A DNA stretch of 64,000 nucleotides from Acinetobacter sp. NCu2D-2 (GTDB lineage Bacteria; Pseudomonadota; Gammaproteobacteria; Pseudomonadales; Moraxellaceae): NCBI RefSeq assembly GCF_001647675.1, contig NZ_CP015594.1, positions 1 through 64,000 on the forward strand, in the 5' to 3' direction. Shown here one piece after another: positions 45,951-54,865 of the stretch. Below the pieces are notes generated by a model. It ran no database searches. It was not told where the DNA came from and saw only the letters and a program-made list of their open reading frames with translations. How positions within the stretch are numbered: position 1 is the stretch's first letter; each line of letters opens with the position of its first letter. The position numbers and the translations under genes are program-made.

Positions 45951-47651
45951 ATGCCAAAACTTGAAATCAAGCAGAGACCTTTTATTACACGCCCTGAATC
46001 CTTTCAGGGCGTGCCTTCTTTTGTTGCCGAAATTTTGGCACGTCGAGGTGTGGAATCTGAACAAGAATTAGAACTGAAACTGAAGCATCTACTCGCACCG
46101 AGCATGAAAGGCTTAACTGAAGCCATTCAACTGATTGACCAAACCATTGATCAGCATAAAAAGATTGTGATTGTTGGTGATTATGATGCTGATGGTGCCA
46201 CCAGTACGGCTCTAATGATACTGGCATTACGCGAGATGGGTGCAGATGTACATTATCTTGTTCCTGATCGTTTTAAGTATGGTTATGGTCTCACACCTGC
46301 GATTGCAGATTTGGCATTTGCAAACTTTACCCCCGATTTACTGATTACCGTAGATAATGGGATTTCCAGTCATGAAGGGGTGAAGCAGGCTCAAGATCAT
46401 GGCATGCAAGTCATCATTACCGATCATCATTTGACGACTAAGCCAACGCCGAATGCTGAAGCAGTGGTGAATCCAAATCAGCTTGGTTGTGAGTTTCCAA
46501 GTAAAGCGTTGGCAGGGGTTGGCGTTGCCTTTTACGTACTTGCGAATTTGTCGAGTCAACGTAAAAAACAAGGTAAATTGTTTGCACAGATGACGAATTA
46601 TCTAGACTTGGTCGCACTTGGCACTTATGCCGATGTAGCAAGTTTGGACTATAACAACCGAATTTTAGTCGATGCGGGTCTCAAGAAAATTCAGCAGCAT
46701 CTGTGCCGTCCCGGGATTAGTGCACTGCTTGAGATTGCCGGGCGTGATCCCGCTGGATTAAAAGCCCAAGATTTAGGTTTTGTAATTGGTCCACGCATTA
46801 ATGCCGCAGGGCGCATGGAAACAATGGATATTGGTATTGAGTGTTTATTGGCTCAAGACTTAGCAACTGCATATCCACTTGCTGAACAGCTGAATCAACT
46901 TAACGTTGAACGCCGTCAAGTTGAAAGCAAAATGAAGCAAGAAGCGCTCAAAGAACTTGACCAAATTCAACTCAATGAAAATGAACTTCCTGCTGCTTTG
47001 ATTATGTTTGAACCATCATGGCATCAAGGAGTAATCGGGATTGTCGCAGGACGCCTAAAAGAGCAGTTTCATCGCCCAAGTATTGTTTTTGCTGCGGATG
47101 AAGATGGCGTACATATCAAAGGTTCTGCACGTTCAATTGAAGGGATTCATATTCGAGATATGATTGAACGTGTCGCAGAGCAATACCCGCATTTGGTGAG
47201 TCATTTTGGTGGGCATGCAGCAGCAGCAGGGCTCACTATTAAAAAAGAGCATTTTATTGAGTTTAAACAGATTTTTGAACAGTTAATTGGCAGCATGGAT
47301 GAGAGTTTATTTACTGCTACTTTATGGACAGATGGTGAATTACCTGCCAGCGTGTTTCAAATAGAAACAGTTGATTTACTGCAAAATCTAAGCCCGTGGG
47401 GACAGAAATTCCCTCAACCTATTTTTGATGGCATTTTTAAAGTCTTGGATTATCGCTGGCTCAAAGACGTGCATCTGAAATTGCGTGTTGGCTTGGAAAA
47501 TGGTCAAGTTGTTGATGCCATCGCATTTAATGCAGCAGATAAATATGAATTTAACCCTATGAAAGATGTGCGACTGGTGTATGAACTAGACAAAAACGTA
47601 TTTAATGGCAACGTCAGTTTACAGATGCGAATTATGCATTTGGAACAATAA
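45951..47651 (+). CDS. recJ: Single-stranded-DNA exonuclease RecJ
   Basis: A 566-residue 5'-3' exonuclease for recombination and mismatch repair. The DHH phosphoesterase motifs are IVGDYDADGATS (about 75), VDNGISSHEG, the signature DHH of IITDHHLTT near 160, DLVALGTYADVASL and the DHHA1 SHFGGHAAAAG. It begins immediately after the pdxH stop. A 10-bp hairpin lies 37 bases into the coding region. Confidence 0.95.
   Translation: MPKLEIKQRPFITRPESFQGVPSFVAEILARRGVESEQELELKLKHLLAPSMKGLTEAIQLIDQTIDQHKKIVIVGDYDADGATSTALMILALREMGADVHYLVPDRFKYGYGLTPAIADLAFANFTPDLLITVDNGISSHEGVKQAQDHGMQVIITDHHLTTKPTPNAEAVVNPNQLGCEFPSKALAGVGVAFYVLANLSSQRKKQGKLFAQMTNYLDLVALGTYADVASLDYNNRILVDAGLKKIQQHLCRPGISALLEIAGRDPAGLKAQDLGFVIGPRINAAGRMETMDIGIECLLAQDLATAYPLAEQLNQLNVERRQVESKMKQEALKELDQIQLNENELPAALIMFEPSWHQGVIGIVAGRLKEQFHRPSIVFAADEDGVHIKGSARSIEGIHIRDMIERVAEQYPHLVSHFGGHAAAAGLTIKKEHFIEFKQIFEQLIGSMDESLFTATLWTDGELPASVFQIETVDLLQNLSPWGQKFPQPIFDGIFKVLDYRWLKDVHLKLRVGLENGQVVDAIAFNAADKYEFNPMKDVRLVYELDKNVFNGNVSLQMRIMHLEQ
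45988..46013 (+). promoter_or_regulatory. GC-rich hairpin within the start of recJ
   Basis: CACGCCCTGA (45988-45997), loop ATCCTT, TCAGGGCGTG (46004-46013): a perfect 10-bp stem starting 37 bases after the ATG. It could slow translation or cause early transcript ending; no T-run follows. Confidence 0.45.
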
Positions 47652-47679
47652 AAAAACCGCTCAATTGAGCGGTTTTTTA
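47651..47679. terminator. Bidirectional terminator between recJ and the porin gene
   Basis: A perfect palindrome AAAAAACCGCTCAATTGAGC and its complement continue to TTTTTT at 47678; it serves both convergent genes. Confidence 0.92.
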
Positions 47680-47698
47680 TCTTTCAATTGATTAAGGA

Positions 47699-48451
47699 TT
47701 AGAAGCGGTAAGCCCCACGTACAGCTAAGATGTTGCCTTCATCGGCAAAGTTAATTGAACCTTCAACACTGACTTGTTGGTTAAAGAATTTCTTAGCGCG
47801 AATTGTGAAGACATCACTCCCTTCAAGCTCACTGTCAGAGAAGCCGAGACCCACACTTAAAGTTTTATCGAGATAAAGATCTGCTCCAAGTTGATAAGCA
47901 TCTAAATCTCCAAAAGTAGCACCACCCTCGAAGTTCATATCATAAGCACCCACTTTAGTGACATACTTAGCACGAATCGTTGGGTCAACATTATCGCCAA
48001 GATCGTTATCATAGCCTTGTAAACCAAGAGCAAGTAGTAAACCTGGTGCAGGTAAATAACCTACTTCAGCTGCATAGACAGTCGTGTCAAAATCACCGAT
48101 CGGGGTATCTTCGCTGAATTGTCCGATGTTACCACTGACATAAAAATCAGAATTTGGTACGTAGTATTCAACACCTAAACCAAAAGTTGTCAGGTCATAG
48201 GCATCATAGTCAATATAAGAAATTTCAGCGTTGATATTGCTTGAACGATTTAAAAAAGCGGCTTCATTTAATGGTGAATTTTTTACTTGAACAGGATTGA
48301 AGTAATAAGTTCCATCAACTGCAAACCCAGTCGAAGAATCACCATTGTCTGGATCAACTAAGGCAATTGTTCCGCCTAATTCAGCTTGATAGGCATGAGC
48401 TGTCCCAAAAGTAGCGACCAAAGCAGTCGCAAGAGCAAGTTGTTTTAACAT
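47699..48451 (-). CDS. Acinetobacter-type putative porin (Omp33-36-like), copy A
   Basis: A 250-residue outer-membrane protein. Signal peptide ends at AHA (about 20); the mature protein opens YQAELGGTIALVDPDNGD and is built from beta strands, ending in AYRF. Its paralogue is directly upstream: both share VDGTYYFNPVQ, NSPLNEAAFLNRSSNI, YVPNSDFYVSGNIG, EVGYLPAPGLL, and DLDAYQLGADLYLDKTLSVG. This is the Acinetobacter Omp33-36 type; some members take up nutrients or antibiotics, which is not shown here. Confidence 0.83.
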   Translation of the reverse strand: MLKQLALATALVATFGTAHAYQAELGGTIALVDPDNGDSSTGFAVDGTYYFNPVQVKNSPLNEAAFLNRSSNINAEISYIDYDAYDLTTFGLGVEYYVPNSDFYVSGNIGQFSEDTPIGDFDTTVYAAEVGYLPAPGLLLALGLQGYDNDLGDNVDPTIRAKYVTKVGAYDMNFEGGATFGDLDAYQLGADLYLDKTLSVGLGFSDSELEGSDVFTIRAKKFFNQQVSVEGSINFADEGNILAVRGAYRF

Positions 48452-48568
48452 GAATAAAAATCTCGGTTTGTTATAAAAATACCTGTCAAATGACAGCGAG
48501 CTGATTGTACAGACAAAAAATGCATCTTAAATGTGCAAAATATTCCGAAATTTAATTATTTAGGTCAA

Positions 48569-48598
48569 TAAAAAAGCCCATCCGAAGATGAGCTTTTC
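48569..48598 (-). terminator. Terminator of porin copy B
   Basis: On the minus strand: AAAAGCTCATC, loop TTCG, GATGGGCTTTTTT, with one G-U pair, 23 bases after the stop at 48621. Confidence 0.88.
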
Positions 48599-48620
48599 TG
48601 GGAAATAAAATTTTTAGCGA

Positions 48621-49403
48621 TTAGAAACGGTATTTCGCAGCTACACCAAACTTGTTGTAGTCATTGTTACCAATCTCACCAAAGCCTACGCGACCTTCAA
48701 GGCTCACTTGTGATGTAAAGAACTTACGAGCACTTACACCGAATTCGTTCGTATCTGCAGGACCAGTGTCTTTGCTGTAGTAATCCACACCAACACTCAA
48801 TGTTTTATCGATGTAGTAGTCTGCAGCTAGATTGTATTCATCTAGGTCACCGAAAGCTGCACCCGCTTCTAAGTTGATGTCTTTACCATTCGATAAAGTG
48901 GTTACGTATTTCGCACGTAAAGTTGGGTCGACACCATCGTCATAATCGTTGTCATAGCCTTTAACACCTGCAGCGATTAATAAACCTGGAGCAGGAAGGT
49001 AACCAACTTCGGCACCGTAAACTGTTTCATCGAAGTCAGCGCCAGAAGCATATTTACGGTCATCACGTCCAACATTACCACTTACATAGAAGTCAGAATT
49101 TGGAACGAAATATTCAGCACTTACGCCATATTGATGACGTTCATCATCACCAACTTCGTCATATTGATATTTTGCACCTACGTTGCTCGCGCGGTCTAAG
49201 AACGCAGCTTCTGCAAGTGGCGCATTACGTGTTTGTACAGGATTGAAGTAGTATTTGCCGTCTACACCAAATGAGCCACTTGAGCTACCGTTATCTGGAT
49301 CGATTAGACCTGCTGATGCACCAACTTCTGCTTGGTACGCATTTGCAGTACCGCTGATTGCTAAAGCTGATAAAAGTGCTGAAGCGATTGCTAATTTTTT
49401 CAT
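48621..49403 (-). CDS. Acinetobacter-type putative porin (Omp33-36-like), copy B
   Basis: A 260-residue outer-membrane protein with signal peptide ending ANA (about 22), opening YQAEVGASAGLIDPDNGSSSG and ending AAKYRF. It is a tandem paralogue of copy A, alike along its whole length, separated by 169 bases that include this gene's terminator. I start at 49403, where GAGGGGAG lies eight bases before the ATG; longer in-frame starts (to 49439) lack an RBS. Function inferred from family. Confidence 0.85.
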   Translation of the reverse strand: MKKLAIASALLSALAISGTANAYQAEVGASAGLIDPDNGSSSGSFGVDGKYYFNPVQTRNAPLAEAAFLDRASNVGAKYQYDEVGDDERHQYGVSAEYFVPNSDFYVSGNVGRDDRKYASGADFDETVYGAEVGYLPAPGLLIAAGVKGYDNDYDDGVDPTLRAKYVTTLSNGKDINLEAGAAFGDLDEYNLAADYYIDKTLSVGVDYYSKDTGPADTNEFGVSARKFFTSQVSLEGRVGFGEIGNNDYNKFGVAAKYRF

Positions 49404-49951
49404 ACGGATACTCCCCTCTGAAATTTGGCTGATTTTCATACATTTCTTGTTACAACTTTTAGTCTAGACGAAAACAAAAATGTGTCAACGCAGCAAGCGT
49501 TACCATAATGTCAGTAGCGTAATGTTATGTAATTTTTATCATTTAACTTACTGAAATATATATTGAAAAATACTATGTTTTGTTTTATTAAAAATGTGGA
49601 TATATTGTGGAATTTAAAGAAAATGTTTAAAAAATAAACTATTTTATAAGAGGTTGTTTCAGTTAATTCACTACAAAGTTTTCTCAAAGATTAATCTCTA
49701 TTTATCTTATTCAATCCTGAGTTGAATTCTAATTTTACTTGGATGGCTTAGACATATCTTGATACTAAATTTTTAATTTTTGTCTTATAGCAAACATGAT
49801 GAAGAAAAATAGAAAAGATGTAAAAAATAGAAGAATAGATGTCTCAAAATGACTCTAATTTAGCAGTAAAAGTGGATTCAAAATGCCAGAATGGACTGTG
49901 ATATAATATGCGGCTACAGATTTAAGCCTTATTTTGATTGAGAGAATTCAC
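49404..49951. other. AT-rich intergenic region between porin copy B and prfB
   Basis: About 550 very AT-rich bases between divergent genes, with the porin promoter and RBS at one end and the prfB promoter at the other. No gene, tRNA, repeat or convincing hairpin is seen. Confidence 0.55.
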
Positions 49952-51047
49952 GTGGAAATTAATCCGTATCTATTGCAGCTAAAAGACTTAAGCGAACGTG
50001 GTCAAACCTTACGGGGGTATCTTTGACTACGATCTGAAAAAAGAACGTTTAGAAGAAGTTCTACGTGAATTAGAAGATCCTGCAATCTGGAATGATCAAA
50101 ATCGTGCGCAAGCGATGGCGAAAGAAAAAGGCGAACTTGAAAACGTTATTAATGTTTTAGATGGTTTGTCGACTCAACTTGAAGATGCACAAGCAATGTT
50201 GGATTTGGCTGTAGAAGCTGATGAAGAAGAAATGCTGGCAGATGTACAAGCAGAATTAACTGCAGCTGAAGAAGAATTAGCGAAGTTAGAATTCCGCCGT
50301 ATGTTTAACAATCCGATGGATCCGAACCCTTGCTATGTTGAAATTCAGGCAGGTTCAGGCGGTACAGAAGCACAGGATTGGGCTTCAATGTTACTTCGTA
50401 TGTATTTGCGTTGGATTGAGCGTCATGGCTTTAAAGCAGAAGTCATGGAAGAATCTGACGGGGATGTTGCGGGGATTAAATCTGCTACGATTCGTGTTGA
50501 AGGTGAGTATGCTTATGGTTGGTTGCGTACTGAATCAGGCGTACATCGTCTAGTGCGTAAGTCACCATTCGACTCGGGTAACCGTCGCCATACCTCATTC
50601 TCGGCTGTGTTCGTTTCACCAGAAGTTGACGATAATATCGAGATTGAAATTAACCCTGCAGATGTTCGTACCGATACTTACCGTGCATCAGGTGCGGGTG
50701 GTCAGCACATTAACAAAACTGATTCTGCCGTGCGTTTAACTCACGCACCCACAGGTATTGTGGTGGCGTGTCAGAACCAGCGTTCACAACATGCCAACCG
50801 TGACCATGCATGGAAACAATTACGTGCAAAACTCTATGAACTAGAGATGAAAAAACGTAATGAAGCCGCTCAAGCTCTTGAAGATACTAAGTCTGACATC
50901 GGTTGGGGTAGCCAAATCCGTTCTTATGTGTTGGATGACTCACGTATTAAGGACTTACGTACAGGTGTTGAAAACTCAAACACAGGTGCGGTTCTAGACG
51001 GCGACTTAGACAAATTTATTGAAGCAAGTTTAAAACAAGGTCTGTAA
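49952..51047 (+). CDS. prfB: Peptide chain release factor 2, with programmed +1 frameshift
   Basis: Release factor for UGA and UAA, 364 residues after frameshifting. The zero frame runs GTG 49952 to CTT TGA (stop 50024-50026); the ribosome slips +1 at CTT, reads GAC at 50025, and continues to 51047. An internal Shine-Dalgarno-like GGGGG precedes the slip site by three bases, as in other bacteria. The stop-codon recognition tripeptide SPF is at 204-206 and the GGQ loop at 249-251. UGA in the slip site makes RF2 control its own level. The interrupted frame is therefore not a pseudogene. The GTG start gives [13 protein letters not shown]. Confidence 0.96.
50011..50027 (+). promoter_or_regulatory. 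RF2 programmed frameshift site
   Basis: ACGGGGGTATCTTTGAC: an SD-like GGGGG, then CTT followed by in-frame TGA C, the canonical RF2 recoding signal. Confidence 0.96.
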
Positions 51048-51103
51048 GCAGACCTTGAGTCGGCTTTGAAGCGATACAGTTTGAAACGATATATCTAAAA
51101 TAT

Positions 51104-51119
51104 TCGATATATAAATCGA
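51104..51119. promoter_or_regulatory. Candidate ArsR-type operator
   Basis: TCGATATATAAATCGA is an inverted repeat (TCGAT/ATCGA) immediately upstream of TATAAT at 51130-51135. Further CGATAT copies flank it. Position suggests binding of the next gene's product to its own promoter. Confidence 0.55.
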
Positions 51120-51129
51120 AAAAATACGA

Positions 51130-51135
51130 TATAAT
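51130..51135 (+). promoter_or_regulatory. Candidate -10 box of the arsR-type gene
   Basis: A perfect TATAAT 59 bases before the ATG at 51195, next to the inverted repeat. Confidence 0.5.
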
Positions 51136-51194
51136 GATTTGCAGGCTGAATCGTTTCGTTGCCAATGGCATTCATCGTATTGATATGAGTGATT

Positions 51195-51494
51195 ATGGAC
51201 GTTGATCTGATTTATAAAGCACTATCTAACCCGACGCGTCGTCAAATTTTGCAGTGGTTGAAAACTCCTGCACAATATTTTCCAGAAGAAGAATGTCTGG
51301 ATTTTTCGCGTGGTGTATGTGCAGGGCAGATTGAACGTTTAGGACAAGTCTCTCAGTCCACCATGTCAAATCATTTGTCTGTTTTACAGCAGGCAGGTCT
51401 TATTACTGCCAATAAGCATGGGCAGTGGTCATATTTCTCCCGCAACGAAACTTTGATTCAGCAATACATCGAACATCTACAACAACACCTCTAA
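51195..51494 (+). CDS. ArsR-family transcriptional repressor
   Basis: A 99-residue winged-helix regulator. YKALSNPTRRQILQWL is the usual first helix, and QVSQSTMSNHLSVLQQAGLITANKHGQWSYF contains the recognition helix and wing. ECLDFSRGVCAG carries two cysteines that could sense an electrophile or metal; I do not see the classic arsenic site. It lies 21 bases before an old yellow enzyme gene, a common pair in which the repressor controls detoxification of reactive electrophiles. I start at the ATG at 51195; a GTG at 51189 would add two residues. Confidence 0.88.
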   Translation: MDVDLIYKALSNPTRRQILQWLKTPAQYFPEEECLDFSRGVCAGQIERLGQVSQSTMSNHLSVLQQAGLITANKHGQWSYFSRNETLIQQYIEHLQQHL

Positions 51495-51515
51495 ATCTTA
51501 GAGGCTGGAGTCAGA

Positions 51516-52580
51516 ATGGCTGAATTAAATACCCCTTTAACGTTGGGTGCGCTTGCACTTAAGAACCGTGTCATTATGGCGCCATTGACGCGTAGTCGTG
51601 CGACCCCTGATCGTGTGCCGACTGACATGATGGTCGAGTACTATGCACAGCGTGCCAGTAGCGGCTTAATCATCTCTGAAGCAACGGTAATTTCTGAAGA
51701 AGCCAATGGCTATTTAAATACCCCGGGACTTTTTACAGATGCACAAGTTGAGGGCTGGAAAAAAGTCACGCAAGCTGTACACGATAAAGGTGGTTTAATT
51801 GTCGCTCAGCTTTGGCATGTCGGACGTGTATCGGATCCTGAATTATTGAATGGTGAAACACCTGTTTCAGCGAGTAGTGTGCAACAAGCAGGGCTTGTGA
51901 GTTTATTGCGTCCAAAACGTCCTTATGTGTTACCGCGTCCGCTTGAAATTAAAGAAATTCATGCGATTACAGAACAATTCAAACAAGCCGCGATTCGTGC
52001 CAAAGAAGCAGGGTTTGATGGCGTTGAATTGCATGCTGCGAATGGTTATCTCATTGATCAATTCCTGCAAACGAAAACCAATAAAAGAGAAGATGAATAC
52101 GGTGGTTCAGTTGAAAACCGCGCACGTTTCTTACTTGAAGTGGTTGACCAACTGATTGAAGTTTGGGGCGCAGATCGTGTTGGGGTGCATCTTGCACCAC
52201 GTGGTGATGAACATGATATGGGTGATGATGATCCACGTGAAACCTTTGGCTATGCAATGGAGCAATTGGGTAAACGTCAAATTGCGTTCTTCTTTACCCG
52301 TGAATATTTGGCAGAAGACAGTATTTCTGAGTATATGAAGCAGCGTTCGAATGGTGTGCCATACATTGCAAATATGCGTCTAAGCCGTGACGATGCCATT
52401 CATTTACTGCAATCGGGTAAAGCAGATGCTGTAGCCTTTGGTAAAGCGTATATTGCCAATCCAGATCTTTATGAGCGATTGGTTCAAGATGCACCACTCA
52501 ATGAACTCAAACTTGAAAATATGATTGGGACCAATGTGGCTGAAGGCTATATTGATTATCCAACTTTAGAACAACTTTAA
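51516..52580 (+). CDS. nemA: Old yellow enzyme family alkene/N-ethylmaleimide reductase
   Basis: A 354-residue FMN-dependent ene-reductase using NAD(P)H to reduce activated alkenes such as maleimides and perhaps nitro compounds. NRVIMAPLTRSRA, AQLWHVGRVS, GVELHAANGYLIDQFL (His and Asn substrate pair) and YGGSVENRARF are diagnostic. Its gene follows the ArsR-type regulator, probably as an operon. The symbol follows E. coli NemA. Confidence 0.88.
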   Translation: MAELNTPLTLGALALKNRVIMAPLTRSRATPDRVPTDMMVEYYAQRASSGLIISEATVISEEANGYLNTPGLFTDAQVEGWKKVTQAVHDKGGLIVAQLWHVGRVSDPELLNGETPVSASSVQQAGLVSLLRPKRPYVLPRPLEIKEIHAITEQFKQAAIRAKEAGFDGVELHAANGYLIDQFLQTKTNKREDEYGGSVENRARFLLEVVDQLIEVWGADRVGVHLAPRGDEHDMGDDDPRETFGYAMEQLGKRQIAFFFTREYLAEDSISEYMKQRSNGVPYIANMRLSRDDAIHLLQSGKADAVAFGKAYIANPDLYERLVQDAPLNELKLENMIGTNVAEGYIDYPTLEQL

Positions 52581-52605
52581 ATCATAAGATCGGTCGATGA
52601 AAAAT

Positions 52606-52635
52606 AGCCGCAGTGATTAACATGTCGCTGCGGCT
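52606..52635 (+). terminator. Possible terminator of nemA
   Basis: AGCCGCAG and CTGCGGCT pair with a 14-base loop, then a T-rich but interrupted run. Its position suggests that waaA starts downstream of it. Confidence 0.6.
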
Positions 52636-52666
52636 CTGTTATATTTTGCCGATTGAATCTGTTTCG

Positions 52667-53956
52667 GTGAGTCATTTGGCTACTCCATTTTGGTATAACA
52701 CTGCTTTAGCGCTGATTAAACCCTTATATCAATCACGTCTGCGTAAACGTGCGGAAAGTCCTGAGCAGCTACAACAAGAATTATTAGAACGTTTTGGTCC
52801 TTTTCAGACCCCAAAAAATCAACATGCCATTTGGTTCCATGTGGTATCCGTAGGGGAAACCAATGCAGCACAACCGATTATTGAGCATTATCTGAAGCAA
52901 GGACAAAAGGTATTGGTGACCAATACCACCAAAACAGGGCAGGCACGTGCCAAAGCACTTTTTGAAAAAGCACCATATCTCGATCAATTTCAAGCTGTGT
53001 ATTTGCCTGCAGATCAAAAGCATCTCATTCAAGCGTTTTATCAGAAGTATCAGCCAAAACTATTACTGCTGATGGAAACAGAATTGTGGCCAAATTTAAT
53101 TGATCAGGCGCAAGCCTTTCATGTGCCATGTATTTTATTAAATGCCCGTCTTTCCGAAAAATCTGCCAAAGGTTATGGCAAAGTAAAAAGTCTGACCGTG
53201 CCCATGTTAAAAGGGCTAACGCAGCTTTTAGCACAAGATCAATCGTCTTATCAGCGCTTTCTTGCGTTGGGCGCAGTACCAAATAAAACCCATGTGCTCG
53301 GCAGTGTGAAGTTTGATATTACAGCCCCTCAAAGTTTTATTGAGCGGGCAAAAGTATTGGTGCAAGACTGGCAGCTGCACAACCGAAAAGTCTTGCTGCT
53401 TGCCAGTACCCATGCTCCTGAAGAAAAAGAGATTTTGGCAGAACTCAAATCTGCTTTAATTCAAGATTCATCGTTAGTGTGTATAGTTGTTCCACGTCAT
53501 CCTGAACGGTTCGATGAAGTTTTTGAAGCTGCACAGCGCTTAGGACTGCAAACCCAGCGTCGCAGTTTGGGCGAGACGATTCAATCTGATACGCAAGTCT
53601 ATTTGGCGGATTCCATGGGTGAGTTATGGCTGTGGTATTGCTTAAGTCAAGTCTGTTATGTGGGCGGTTCACTCAATGAACCAGGCGGGGGACATAATAT
53701 TTTGGAACCCATTGCCTGTCAGGTACCTACATTGTTAGGTAAGAATTATTTTAATTTCCAAACGATTGTAGATGAGTTTGTGGAAGCGCAAGCAGTTGAA
53801 GTGGTAAATGATGCTCAGCACGCTGCACAGACGATGTTGGATATTTTGGTGAATGCTGATAAGGCACAGCGTTTAAATGATGCAGCTCAAAAGATTATGC
53901 AGCAGAATCAAGGTGCTTTACATAAGCATATTCAGGTGATTGATCAATATCTTTAA
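52667..53956 (+). CDS. waaA: 3-deoxy-D-manno-octulosonic acid transferase
   Basis: A 429-residue inner-membrane GT30 enzyme that adds Kdo to lipid IVA. One N-terminal hydrophobic anchor (WYNTALALIKPL), WFHVVSVGETNAAQPII (catalytic Glu), TNTTKTGQARA, ETELWPNLI, NARLSEKSAKGY and the C-terminal VGGSLNEPGGGHNILEP are characteristic. The start is uncertain: GTG 52667 is chosen, TTG 52676 is preceded by GGTGAG, and ATG 52622 would sit within a hairpin. Confidence 0.9.
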   Translation: MSHLATPFWYNTALALIKPLYQSRLRKRAESPEQLQQELLERFGPFQTPKNQHAIWFHVVSVGETNAAQPIIEHYLKQGQKVLVTNTTKTGQARAKALFEKAPYLDQFQAVYLPADQKHLIQAFYQKYQPKLLLLMETELWPNLIDQAQAFHVPCILLNARLSEKSAKGYGKVKSLTVPMLKGLTQLLAQDQSSYQRFLALGAVPNKTHVLGSVKFDITAPQSFIERAKVLVQDWQLHNRKVLLLASTHAPEEKEILAELKSALIQDSSLVCIVVPRHPERFDEVFEAAQRLGLQTQRRSLGETIQSDTQVYLADSMGELWLWYCLSQVCYVGGSLNEPGGGHNILEPIACQVPTLLGKNYFNFQTIVDEFVEAQAVEVVNDAQHAAQTMLDILVNADKAQRLNDAAQKIMQQNQGALHKHIQVIDQYL

Positions 53957-54010
53957 TCAATGATCATCATTGAACGTTTGTAAAAAATCAATGTTATATC
54001 TGAGGTGTTT

Positions 54011-54101
54011 CTACTTTGGAAAGATCCAAAGTAGCAAATATCTTTTGTATTGCTGAAGGGATGTCCTATCCCTCAGCAATACGGGCGACATCCCTGTCGC
54101 C
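54011..54101. repeat. Three consecutive hairpins between waaA and rsmE
   Basis: Hairpin 1 CTACTTTGGA/TCCAAAGTAG (54011-54034, loop AAGA, perfect). Hairpin 2 GTATTGCTGAAGGGAT/ATCCCTCAGCAATAC (54047-54082, one bulge). Hairpin 3 GGCGACA/TGTCGCC (54084-54101, loop TCCC). The first may be a terminator for waaA; the other two look like a repeat unit or RNA element rather than a simple terminator. Confidence 0.6.
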
Positions 54102-54151
54102 AACTCTCTAGGTCTATATAGGGTGAAATATATTTTGGTCTTCTTATTTTT

Positions 54152-54865
54152 ATGAATATCGTTCTTCTTGACCCTCGGCAAACTGAAGCAGATGTATGGT
54201 CTATTACTTCTAAACGTCAGATTGAGCATTTGCAGCAGCATTTGGGCATTCAAGTTGGGGATACGCTGAAAGTTGGGATTCGTGAAGGCAAACGCTATCT
54301 AACTGAAATTGTCGAAATCACGGATAAAGCTGTCAAAATTAAACCACTACATGAAGAAATAGTTCCCAAAAAGTTACCTGTCACGTTAATTGTAGCTTTG
54401 CCACGTCCCAAGGTTCTACGTCGCTTGATCATGGATGCAGTCACCTTGGGTGTCGAAAAAATTATTTTAATTCATAGTTATCGCGTGGATAAAAGCTACT
54501 GGCAAACGCCGTTTTTACAGCAATTAGATCATTATGTTGAACTTGGTTTGGAGCAGGCGGGAGATACGATTGCACCTAAAATCGAGCTACATAAGCGCTT
54601 TAAACCTTTTGTTGAAGATGTGCTGCCGGGTTTGATTGACGAGAATTGTCCTGCCTATGTAGGGCATCCGTATGCAGCCGAGAATATGCCCTCACATATT
54701 GATCATGCCTGTACGATTGTGATTGGTCCGGAAGGCGGATTTATTCCTTATGAAATTGAACTGCTCATAAAAAACGGTTGCCAAGCACTGAGTCTTGGCA
54801 ACCGTATTATCCGTACTGAAACGGTGATTCCCTATATATTAGGTCGTTTGTTTAGCGCGACCTGA
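54152..54865 (+). CDS. rsmE: 16S rRNA (uracil1498-N3)-methyltransferase
   Basis: A 237-residue SPOUT methyltransferase modifying U1498 of 16S rRNA. An N-terminal PUA-like domain precedes the knotted domain, with LPRPKVLRRLIMDAVTLGVEKI, SYWQTPFLQQLDHYVELGLEQAGD, and the SAM-binding loop IGPEGGFIPYEIELL...LGNRIIRTETV. The last 27 bases overlap the 3' end of mscS on the other strand. Confidence 0.93.
   Translation: MNIVLLDPRQTEADVWSITSKRQIEHLQQHLGIQVGDTLKVGIREGKRYLTEIVEITDKAVKIKPLHEEIVPKKLPVTLIVALPRPKVLRRLIMDAVTLGVEKIILIHSYRVDKSYWQTPFLQQLDHYVELGLEQAGDTIAPKIELHKRFKPFVEDVLPGLIDENCPAYVGHPYAAENMPSHIDHACTIVIGPEGGFIPYEIELLIKNGCQALSLGNRIIRTETVIPYILGRLFSAT

Noticed and set aside
49998..51047. prfB read as starting in the second frame, or as a frameshifted pseudogene
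   Set aside because: The CTT TGA C site with SD-like GGGGG is the known RF2 recoding signal and the joined length is normal.
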